NCBI GenBank assembly: GCA_031264395.1
Contig: JAISEB010000112.1
Coordinates: 1 to 10,237, forward strand
Source: Treponema sp.
GTDB lineage: Bacteria > Spirochaetota > Spirochaetia > Treponematales > Breznakiellaceae
Direction: 5' to 3'
Length of the DNA stretch: 10,237 nucleotides
Under the pieces are notes generated by a model. The model was not told the DNA's origin and did no database searches. It was given only the letters and a program-made list of their open reading frames with translations. Position 1 is the stretch's first letter. The number at the start of each line of letters is the position of its first letter. The position numbers and the translations under genes were made by a program. Below are positions 1 to 6,179 of this stretch, one piece after another.

Positions 1-1895
1 CCGATAATCTGGGACAGCGTTACCAAGGCGATGAGGCCGAATCCGGCGAGATCGGAGTAGAATCCCGGATCAATCAGCAAGAGGCCCCCCGCCACGCCGG
101 CAAGGCGCAGGGGGAGGGAGATTTTTTTCAGCATATAACCTTCAAGGCCCGCGGCAAGGCCGAACATTCCTATGCAGGAAGTCAGCACGATACGGATCAC
201 TTCAAGAGGGGTGGTATCGATAAGAAGCATGGCAGGGCTGAACACGAAGATATAGGGAATAATAAAGGCGGTAATGGCGAGCCGGGTCGCGATGAGGCCT
301 GTCTTTATGGGGTTTGAACCGGCTATGGCCGCTCCCGCGTAGGCGGCAAGGGCAACGGGCGGCGTTATGTCGGCCACTATGCCGAAGTAAAACACAAACA
401 TGTGGGCCGCCATAACGGGAACGCCCATGCGTACCACGATGGGCGCGGTTATGGTTGCCATGATCACGTAATTTGCCGTGGTGGGAATTCCCATGCCAAG
501 AACAAGGCAAGCTATCATCGTAAGAAAAAGGGCAAGGAGAAGGTTGTTTTCCGCCACGACAAGCAGCGCGGCGATAAGCACCTGTCCCAAGCCGGATAGT
601 GAAACAATACCGACGACAATACCGGCCATGGCGCAGGCCATGGCGACGCCGATGGTGTTCCGCGAACCGCCGGCAAGGGCGCCGACAAAGGACGCGGGGG
701 TAAAGCGCGTGTCCTTTCTGAAAAAGCTGACGATAACGGCCGCCGCTACCGCGATGCAGGCGGCGTAGGCCGGCGTAAAGCCCGCGCCCATAAACACAAT
801 CAGCACTACAACGGGAAGAAAGAGGTAACCCCGGCTTACAAGGAGTTTTCCGAACCGGGGAATGGATTCGCGGGGCAGCCCCTTAAGGCCGAGTTTCTTC
901 GCCTCGAAATGGATCATGAGGAAGATCCCCGTAAAATAAAGCGCCGCGGGAAGTATCGCCGACACCGCTATCAGAGGATAGGGAATGCCGGTCAGCTCCG
1001 CCATGAGAAAGGCGGCGGCCCCCATGATGGGGGGCATGATCTGCCCGCCTGTCGAGGCGGACGCTTCCACCGCCGCGGCGAACTCCGGCCTGTAGCCCGT
1101 CTTCTTCATGACCGGAATGGTCACGCTGCCTGAACCGACCGTATTGGCGACGGAACTTCCGGAGTACATGCCTTCAAGCGCGCTCGCGATAACCGCTACC
1201 TTCGCGGGCCCCCCCGACGCGAAACCGGCTATCGAATTGGCAAGATCAATAAAAAAAGCGGCAATGCCGGACTTTTCAAGAAAAGAGGCAAGAAAAATAA
1301 AAAGAACTATAAAGGTTGAACAGACGCCCGTCGGTGTCCCGATGATGCCATCGGTAGTATAGAAGAGCTGATGCACGACGCGGCGCAGGGAAAAGCCCGA
1401 CACCGCCGAATAAACAATAAAAGCGCCGGCGACAACCAGTATGGGAAGCCCCACAACCCGCCGGCACAGTTCCGCGAGCACTACTATTCCCACAATTCCC
1501 GCGGCAATATCAAGCGGCAGCAAAAGAACGGCGCGGGAAACTATCGCGTTAAAATTAAACGCGTAATAGAAAAACGCGGCGCTCCCTGTAATGCCAAGCG
1601 CAATATCGTACCAGGGGATATAGTTGATCTTTCTTTCTTTTGAACGGCGCACGGGGTACAGAAGGTAGCCGTTAAAAACAAGAAAACCCAAAAAGACGCT
1701 GCGCCTTATCTGTTCGGGAAGGGAGGCGAAAAGGGTTATCCAGAATATGTACGCGGTAAAGAGCAGCAAAAAGAAATTGACAATATACGAAGGAATCCCG
1801 GAAAACCTGCGCACATTCGATTCCCGGTCTATGCCGGCAATGAGATCTTCGGTTTCGCTTTCGCTCAAGGCGTGAAAATCATCCCGGCCCGTCAC
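1..1895 (-). CDS. TRAP transporter permease, fused 4TM/12TM (DctQ-DctM type, TAXI-associated), 3' end cut
   Basis: This is the inner-membrane permease of a TAXI-type TRAP transporter, which takes up a solute delivered by the periplasmic binding protein using an ion gradient. An open frame of 631 codons runs to the left edge without a stop. TAXI-linked fused permeases are usually about 610-700 residues, so little should be missing. After a charged N-terminus come hydrophobic segments of the small (DctQ-like) part, then the DctM-like large part. Recognisable signatures are ASASTGGQIMPP (residues 278-289), GMGIPTT (467-473) before NYVIMA, and ADITPP (508-513). The GTG start is chosen because AGGAGG lies 6 nt upstream and its GTGA overlaps the TGA stop of the DUF1850 gene, indicating translational coupling. 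The substrate cannot be read from the sequence. Family assignment is firm; the C-terminus is unseen. Confidence 0.93.
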   Translation of the reverse strand, partial: MTGRDDFHALSESETEDLIAGIDRESNVRRFSGIPSYIVNFFLLLFTAYIFWITLFASLPEQIRRSVFLGFLVFNGYLLYPVRRSKERKINYIPWYDIALGITGSAAFFYYAFNFNAIVSRAVLLLPLDIAAGIVGIVVLAELCRRVVGLPILVVAGAFIVYSAVSGFSLRRVVHQLFYTTDGIIGTPTGVCSTFIVLFIFLASFLEKSGIAAFFIDLANSIAGFASGGPAKVAVIASALEGMYSGSSVANTVGSGSVTIPVMKKTGYRPEFAAAVEASASTGGQIMPPIMGAAAFLMAELTGIPYPLIAVSAILPAALYFTGIFLMIHFEAKKLGLKGLPRESIPRFGKLLVSRGYLFLPVVVLIVFMGAGFTPAYAACIAVAAAVIVSFFRKDTRFTPASFVGALAGGSRNTIGVAMACAMAGIVVGIVSLSGLGQVLIAALLVVAENNLLLALFLTMIACLVLGMGIPTTANYVIMATITAPIVVRMGVPVMAAHMFVFYFGIVADITPPVALAAYAGAAIAGSNPIKTGLIATRLAITAFIIPYIFVFSPAMLLIDTTPLEVIRIVLTSCIGMFGLAAGLEGYMLKKISLPLRLAGVAGGLLLIDPGFYSDLAGFGLIALVTLSQII

Positions 1896-2398
1896 TTTCC
1901 GCCTCCTGTCCGTATTCTAAAAACAACCTGGGCGTTTCTTCCGCAGAGATCCCGCAGTCCGACACATTCATCCCCGATAAAAAGAACATGATCCGAAACG
2001 GTTCCCACTATATAACGCAATTCCTCCCAAGTCCGCCCGGTTCCCGTTATGATCATGCCCTCGCCGTCGCGGAAGAAGCGCTCCCCCTCTTCCAGCGTAC
2101 TTTGCATGCCCGCGCCAAAAGAAAAAAAACGGACGGCCTCACCGTGTATCACGCCGCCTTCCACCCTGAACATTTCCCGTACCGGGCTGTTGTTCACCGA
2201 ATGGATAAATTCGACGGCAAATTCCTTTCCTTCGGGAGCTTCCCATTCGCCGTATGTCTTTCCCGTCTTTTCATCGGAAAGAACAAGAAAAACAGGAACG
2301 GCCACAGCGGCTTCCGCGCGGTTTTTCGCGGCCGCCCCTCCCGCCGCGGCAAGAGAGGCAAGGAACAGATCAACGATAAGGACGAAGCGCCTGTTCAA
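1892..2398 (-). CDS. DUF1850 domain protein of the TAXI-TRAP operon
   Basis: This 168-residue protein matches the DUF1850 family, known mainly as a small gene between TAXI binding proteins and fused TRAP permeases; its function is unknown. Visible family marks are FIHSVNNSPVRE (residues 64-75), FSFGAGMQS (92-100), and the core extending to about residue 165. Residues 1-24 are a basic-then-hydrophobic, Ala-rich stretch that looks like a signal peptide or membrane anchor, so the domain is probably periplasmic. The start is TTG, directly abutting the TAG stop of the binding-protein gene; that in-frame stop rules out any earlier start. The Shine-Dalgarno is poor, so translation probably depends on reinitiation from the upstream gene. 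The 3' end overlaps the permease start by 4 nt. Inference: an accessory subunit of the transporter. Confidence 0.88.
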   Translation of the reverse strand: MNRRFVLIVDLFLASLAAAGGAAAKNRAEAAVAVPVFLVLSDEKTGKTYGEWEAPEGKEFAVEFIHSVNNSPVREMFRVEGGVIHGEAVRFFSFGAGMQSTLEEGERFFRDGEGMIITGTGRTWEELRYIVGTVSDHVLFIGDECVGLRDLCGRNAQVVFRIRTGGGK

Positions 2399-3343
2399 CT
2401 ACTGCATCACGCCTATTTCCCGGAAGTACCGCCTGGCTCCGGGGTGGAACGGCACGGAAATTCCGCTGATCGCGTACGAGGAAGAAAGCTCGGCGCCCTT
2501 GGAGTGGGCCGCCGCGATTTCGGCGCTGCTTTCCATCAGCGTTTTCGTAAGCCGGTACACCGTATCGTCCGAAAGTTTATTGCTCACAATAAAGGTCGCC
2601 TTGACCGCCACAGTCTTGACCGCGCCGGAAACGCCCCGGTAGCTTCCCGAGGCTATGGGGTACTGGGTGTAAAACGGATATTTTTCAATAAGGGCGACGG
2701 CATGGGCGTCGTCTACTTCAAGCACGGTAATGTCTTTTCCCATCGCAAGATCAACGATGGCCATGGTCGGCGCGCCGGCGACGCAGAAAAAGGCGTCTAT
2801 CTTGTTGTCCCGCAGCGCGTCCGCCGACGCGCCGAAGCTCAGGTTCTGCTTGTTGATGTCGTTAAAGGTAACTCCGTAGGCTTCAAGAATCTGGCGGGCG
2901 TTGAACTCGGTGCCGCTTCCCGCGTCGCCGACAGAAACATTCTTGCCTTTAAGATCCGCGATGGTTTTTATTCCCGACGCGGGATTCGCCACCACCTGGC
3001 ATACCTCGGCGTAGAGGGCCGCCATGGTGGAAAACGCCTGGGTCTGCTCGCCGGTAAAGAGATCCGTTCCCCGGTAGGCGTAATCCATGACGTCGTTCTG
3101 AACAATCGCCAGTTCCACTTCCCCAGCGGCCACGAGCTGTATGTTGGCCTTCGACGCCCCGGTGGACTGTATGACAACGGGTATATTGGTTTTCGAAGTA
3201 AAGATCTGGCCCACGGCCGAACCGAACGCGTAATAGGTCCCCGTATTTCCCCCGGTCGCCATGCGTATGCGTTCCCCGCCCGCTTTGGCCCAGAGGACTG
3301 CGGCAAGCACCGTCATCGTCAATAAAAATACGTATTTTTTCAC
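2399..3343 (-). CDS. TAXI family TRAP transporter solute-binding protein
   Basis: This is the periplasmic substrate-binding component of the TRAP system, 314 residues. It has a Sec signal peptide (KK then a hydrophobic core to about residue 18) with an AKA cleavage site at residues 19-21. The mature start carries the TAXI signature ATGGNTGTYYAFGSAVGQIF (29-48), followed by STGASKANIQLVAAGEVELA and later DAGSGTEFNARQ. Length is usual for the family. Start choice: AAGGAG at 3351-3356 lies 7 nt before this GTG but only 1 nt before an in-frame ATG at 3349; a TTG at 3370 would extend further and has no ribosome site. GTG at 3343 is preferred and ATG at 3349 is the alternative. It is the first gene of the operon, with its own promoter and structured leader. 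Known TAXI ligands include dicarboxylates and amino acids, but the ligand here is not predictable. Confidence 0.94.
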   Translation of the reverse strand: MKKYVFLLTMTVLAAVLWAKAGGERIRMATGGNTGTYYAFGSAVGQIFTSKTNIPVVIQSTGASKANIQLVAAGEVELAIVQNDVMDYAYRGTDLFTGEQTQAFSTMAALYAEVCQVVANPASGIKTIADLKGKNVSVGDAGSGTEFNARQILEAYGVTFNDINKQNLSFGASADALRDNKIDAFFCVAGAPTMAIVDLAMGKDITVLEVDDAHAVALIEKYPFYTQYPIASGSYRGVSGAVKTVAVKATFIVSNKLSDDTVYRLTKTLMESSAEIAAAHSKGAELSSSYAISGISVPFHPGARRYFREIGVMQ

Positions 3344-3350
3344 TTTCATT

Positions 3351-3356
3351 CTCCTT
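3351..3356 (-). promoter_or_regulatory. Ribosome binding site of the TAXI binding-protein gene
   Basis: AAGGAG on the minus strand lies 7 nt before GTG (3343) and 1 nt before ATG (3349). The spacing favours the GTG start. Confidence 0.7.
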
Positions 3357-3370
3357 GTGCAGACATGCAA

Positions 3371-3387
3371 GCTAACCGAAGGTTAGC
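3371..3387 (-). promoter_or_regulatory. Leader hairpin of the TRAP operon
   Basis: A perfect inverted repeat, GCTAACC-TTC-GGTTAGC (7-bp stem, 3-nt loop), lies in the 5' leader about 24 nt after the predicted transcription start. No T-run follows, so it is not a simple terminator. Its half-site resembles that of the adjacent element at 3389-3411, and the middle GGTTA can pair either way, so alternative folds are possible. It could equally be a second DNA operator; the role is inferred. Confidence 0.55.
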
Positions 3388-3388
3388 C

Positions 3389-3411
3389 AGTAACCAGCCG
3401 GGTTGCTAAAC
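3389..3411 (-). repeat. Shared start-site element, copy A (TRAP operon)
   Basis: This 23-nt block is identical at 22 positions to 10047-10069. On the minus strand it begins with G at the predicted +1, then TTT, then AGCAACC-CGGCT-GGTTACT. Compared with copy B, one C replaces T and breaks one base pair of the 7-bp dyad. Position and orientation match copy B exactly: both start 7 nt after the -10 box of a minus-strand operon. It is either an operator at the start site or an RNA hairpin at the very 5' end. Confidence 0.75.
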
Positions 3412-3446
3412 ATATCCAGTATAGAATCATTCAACGGCCAAAACAA
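3412..3446 (-). promoter_or_regulatory. Promoter of the TAXI-TRAP operon
   Basis: On the minus strand the -35 box is TTGTTT (3441-3446), the spacer is 17 nt, and the -10 box is TATACT (3418-3423, 5/6 to consensus). The predicted start is G at 3411. The -35 box lies inside the T-tract of the terminator at 3449-3479. Support comes from the parallel layout of the feo promoter (TTGTGA, 17 nt, TATAGT). Confidence 0.7.
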
Positions 3447-3448
3447 GT

Positions 3449-3479
3449 GCCGAAAGCGAAACTTCGTTTCGCTTTCGGC
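3449..3479 (-). terminator. Intrinsic terminator of the GH3 gene
   Basis: A perfect 14-bp stem with a 3-nt loop (arms 3449-3462 and 3466-3479) begins 6 nt after the GH3 stop codon and is followed on the minus strand by ACTTGTTTT. It should end GH3 transcription before the TRAP promoter. The stem is symmetric, but the T-rich side is on the minus-strand exit, so that orientation is preferred. Confidence 0.85.
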
Positions 3480-3485
3480 GGGGGC

Positions 3486-5585
3486 CTACTTTACCGTTAC
3501 GACCGCGCGCGCCGGCTCGGCCGCCCCCTTCTCAAGGGCGGCGGGAACGGGAGCGGCGCCGGCGGCCGTTACCGTGCAGGAGCCGGGAACAAGGACGCTC
3601 TCCCCGGCGGCGTTCACCGATTCAAAGGCCGAAGCGGGAAGTTCAAATTCGGCGCTCGCCGTTTTTCCCGCCGGGCAAAAGACACGGCGGAACGCCCGCA
3701 GCGAAAAGAGGGGATCAGAGGGGCCGCGCTCGTCTTTGGAAATGTAGATCTGTATCACCTCTTCGCCGTCACGTTTTCCCGTATTGCTGATCTTCACCGT
3801 TGCCTTTACAAGGCCGCCTTTCGATACGGAAGGGGAGGAAAGTTCAAGGGAATCGAAACGGAACGACGTATAGGAAAGGCCGAACCCGAAGGGGTACAGG
3901 GGCTTTTCCGTCATGTAACGGTAGGTTCTTCCCTTGAGGGAATAGTCCTCGTAGGGGGGAAGCTGGCTTGTGGAAGCGGGAAAGGTAATGGGCAGCCGGC
4001 CTGAGGGAACGACATCGCCAAAGATGATGTCCGCGAGGGCTTCCCCGCCCTTTTCGCCCGGGTACCACGTGAAGATAACGGCGTCGGCAATGTCTTCGGG
4101 AATGGCGATGGGGCTTCCCCCGGTAAGAACAAGAATCACGGGCTTTCCTGTTTCCTTGAGCGAACGGAGGAATTTGAGCTGCCAGGGGGGAAGCTCTATG
4201 GAATCCCGGTCGCCGTTTGAGTCTGAGGCGATGGCGTCCCCCTCTTCCCCTTCCATGGAACCGTCAAGGCCCATAACCGCGATGAAAAGGTCCGTATCCG
4301 CGCCGGTGAAGAAGCCCGCCTGGGAACCGAAGCGGGCGGGATGGCTCTCTTCGTACTGGAGGCAGCCCGGCCGGTATTCAAGGCTGACGGCGTACTTGTC
4401 CCGCACCTTCATCCCCAGCCCTTCAAGGAAGGTGACAAAGCGGGGGCTGATTCCGTAGTAGTTGCCGAAAAGCGTCAGGGGATTGGCGGCGCTTGGGCCA
4501 AGTATGGTTATGCGTTTTGCGCTGTCGTCAAGGGGAAGAATTCCCCTGTCGTTTTTAAGAAGCACGATGGATTTTTCCGCCGCCTCGCGCGCCAGCTTCT
4601 GGTGTTTTTCGCAGTTGATCACGTCCCCCTTAAGCCCGGAATAGGGATCGTCTTCGGGAGGATCGAACATTCCAAGTTTGAAACGGGTCCGCAAAAGCCG
4701 CGCAAGGGCGGTGTTAATGGCTTCCTCGGTAACAAGGCCCTTTTTGAAAGAAACGGTAAGCTGCGGAAAGGTACAGCCGCAGTTAAGATCGCAGCCGGCG
4801 TTAAGGGCCATGGCCGCCGATTCCTCGGGGGTTTTGGTGACCTTGTGATGTTCGTGGAAATCCCGTATGGCCCAGCAGTCGGACGTTACATGGCCCTTGA
4901 AGCCCCATGCACCCCGGAGTATCTCTTTCAACAAATAGGTACTGCCGCCGCAGGGTTCGCCCAAGGTCCTGTTATAAGCGCCCATTACCGCCTCAACCCC
5001 TTCGCCCACCAGTGCCTTGAAGGCGGGAAGGTAGGTTTCAAAGAGATCTTTTTTCGACACCACCGCGTCAAAGGTATGGCGCAGCCGTTCGGGCCCCGAA
5101 TGGACCGCGTAGTGTTTGGCGCAGGCGGCGGCCTTGAGGTGTTCGGGATCGGGGCCCTGCAGCCCGCGGACAAAGGCGGCGCCTATGCGGCTTGTAAGGA
5201 ACGGATCTTCCCCGTAGGTTTCCTGCCCCCTTCCCCAGCGGGGATCGCGGAAGATGTTGATATTCGGCGTCCAGAAGGTAAGCCCCCAGTACTGGCCCCT
5301 GTTGCCCCGTTTTATGGCCTCGTTGTACTTTGCCCGGCCTTCGTCCGAAATGGCTTCCGCCACTTTCTGCACAAATGCGTCGTCGAACGTAGCCGCCAGC
5401 GCTATGGCCTGGGGAAAAACCGTGGCAACGCCCGCCCGCGCCACCCCGTGCAGGCATTCGTTCCACCAGTTGTATTCCGGTATTCCAAGGCGCGGTATTG
5501 CCTTGCTTGTATAGCTTAACTGGGATACTTTTTCTTCGAGGGTCATTTTGGAAATCAAATCCTTGATGCGTTCTTCCCTGTTCAC
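3486..5585 (-). CDS. Glycoside hydrolase family 3 (beta-glucosidase / beta-xylosidase type)
   Basis: This retaining exo-glycosidase of 699 residues removes terminal beta-linked glucose or xylose from oligosaccharides. No signal peptide is seen, so it should act in the cytoplasm on imported oligosaccharides. The N-terminal barrel shows WWNECLHGVAR (about residues 40-50), FRDPRWGRGQETYGEDP (112-128), KHY (157-159) and the nucleophile motif SDC, with Asp at about 236. The second domain has EGEEGD (about 445-450) and DRDSIELP (459-466), where the acid/base Glu is expected, then PSGRLPITFP. A fibronectin-III-like C-terminal domain begins near residue 560. The CGGSTYLL and NAGCDLNCG motifs recall the xylosidase-like branch, but the sugar is not certain. 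GTG at 5585 is chosen because AAGGAGG lies 4 nt upstream; the longer frame from GTG 5612 has no ribosome site. The gene appears monocistronic with a strong terminator. Confidence 0.93.
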   Translation of the reverse strand: MNREERIKDLISKMTLEEKVSQLSYTSKAIPRLGIPEYNWWNECLHGVARAGVATVFPQAIALAATFDDAFVQKVAEAISDEGRAKYNEAIKRGNRGQYWGLTFWTPNINIFRDPRWGRGQETYGEDPFLTSRIGAAFVRGLQGPDPEHLKAAACAKHYAVHSGPERLRHTFDAVVSKKDLFETYLPAFKALVGEGVEAVMGAYNRTLGEPCGGSTYLLKEILRGAWGFKGHVTSDCWAIRDFHEHHKVTKTPEESAAMALNAGCDLNCGCTFPQLTVSFKKGLVTEEAINTALARLLRTRFKLGMFDPPEDDPYSGLKGDVINCEKHQKLAREAAEKSIVLLKNDRGILPLDDSAKRITILGPSAANPLTLFGNYYGISPRFVTFLEGLGMKVRDKYAVSLEYRPGCLQYEESHPARFGSQAGFFTGADTDLFIAVMGLDGSMEGEEGDAIASDSNGDRDSIELPPWQLKFLRSLKETGKPVILVLTGGSPIAIPEDIADAVIFTWYPGEKGGEALADIIFGDVVPSGRLPITFPASTSQLPPYEDYSLKGRTYRYMTEKPLYPFGFGLSYTSFRFDSLELSSPSVSKGGLVKATVKISNTGKRDGEEVIQIYISKDERGPSDPLFSLRAFRRVFCPAGKTASAEFELPASAFESVNAAGESVLVPGSCTVTAAGAAPVPAALEKGAAEPARAVVTVK

Positions 5586-5589
5586 GCTG

Positions 5590-5596
5590 CCTCCTT
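5590..5596 (-). promoter_or_regulatory. Ribosome binding site of the GH3 gene
   Basis: AAGGAGG on the minus strand lies 4 nt before the GTG at 5585 and decides that start. It would sit inside the coding frame if the GTG at 5612 were used. Confidence 0.75.
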
Positions 5597-5602
5597 GCCG
5601 TA

Positions 5603-5632
5603 TTTTCAACACATACGGATCTGTGCTATAGT
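5603..5632 (+). promoter_or_regulatory. Putative promoter for UPF0303-metA
   Basis: On the plus strand TTTTCA (5603-5608), an 18-nt spacer and TATAGT (5627-5632) give a start near 5639, about 30 nt before the ATG of the UPF0303 gene. The -10 box matches that of the feo promoter. It lies in the 83-nt divergent gap with the GH3 gene; no convincing minus-strand promoter for GH3 could be picked out. Confidence 0.45.
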
Positions 5633-5668
5633 AATACAGAAAGGCACGGGTGCGCCAGAGGAGTCAGA

Positions 5669-6172
5669 ATGAAAATTGACAAATTAATCGCCATAGCGGA
5701 AAAGCAGGAAGAACTGCTTCGTTTTCCCCGTTTCAGCCGGGAAGACGCCTGGAAGCTGGGGAACGGGGCGGCCGGCATTATCCTGAAAAACGGTTATCCC
5801 CTTTCGGTAAGCATACGGCTCATAAGCGGGCTGGTTGTTTTTCAGTACATGGCCGAGGGAACCACTGCGGATAACGAAGGCTGGATGACCAAAAAATTCA
5901 ACACGGTAAGGGATCTTGAGGAAAGCACCCTGCTCTGTACCCTGCGCCTTGTAAAGCGGAAGGAAACGCTCGAGTCGCGGGGGCTTGATCCCCGCAGCTA
6001 TGTATGGGGCGGCGGCGGTTTTCCCATCCGCATAAAAGATTCGGGCCTCATCGCGGTTTTTACGGTTTCCGGCCTCCCCCATCTTGAGGATCACGCCGTT
6101 CTTGTTGACGCCTGCGCGGCTTTTCTGGGGGAAACAAACGCGCCCCGTTTTCCTTCCGGCGTAAAACTGTAA
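5669..6172 (+). CDS. UPF0303 / heme-degrading-like domain protein
   Basis: This 167-residue soluble protein has the length and pattern of the UPF0303 (YBR137W-like) family, related in fold to the GlcG/HbpS heme-binding group; the biochemical role is not established. Visible family marks are an N-terminal LLRFPRFSREDAWKLG (16-31), PLSVSIRL (44-51), the block GTTADNEGWMTKKFNTV (64-80), GLDPRSYVWGGGGFPI (105-120) and the C-terminal VSGLPHLEDH (133-142). The ATG has a good ribosome site, AGAGGAG, 5 nt upstream. It sits 7 nt before metA on the same strand, so the two are probably co-transcribed, though no functional link to methionine synthesis is known. Family assignment is firm and function unknown; a heme-related activity is only a family-level possibility. 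Confidence 0.88.
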   Translation: MKIDKLIAIAEKQEELLRFPRFSREDAWKLGNGAAGIILKNGYPLSVSIRLISGLVVFQYMAEGTTADNEGWMTKKFNTVRDLEESTLLCTLRLVKRKETLESRGLDPRSYVWGGGGFPIRIKDSGLIAVFTVSGLPHLEDHAVLVDACAAFLGETNAPRFPSGVKL

Positions 6173-6179
6173 GCGGACC

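Noticed and set aside
1988..3325. 445-codon open frame on the plus strand
   Set aside because: It is antisense to the well-supported TAXI and DUF1850 genes, has no ribosome site, and its protein is Arg/Gly/His-rich with no family pattern, as expected of a shadow frame in GC-rich DNA.
3389..3411. Mobile-element end or attachment site as explanation for the 23-nt repeat
   Set aside because: Both copies have the same orientation and the same exact distance from promoter boxes, with no transposase or integrase in the window, so a regulatory role fits better.
4341..5519. 392-codon open frame on the plus strand
   Set aside because: It lies entirely antisense to the GH3 coding region and shows no recognisable domain.
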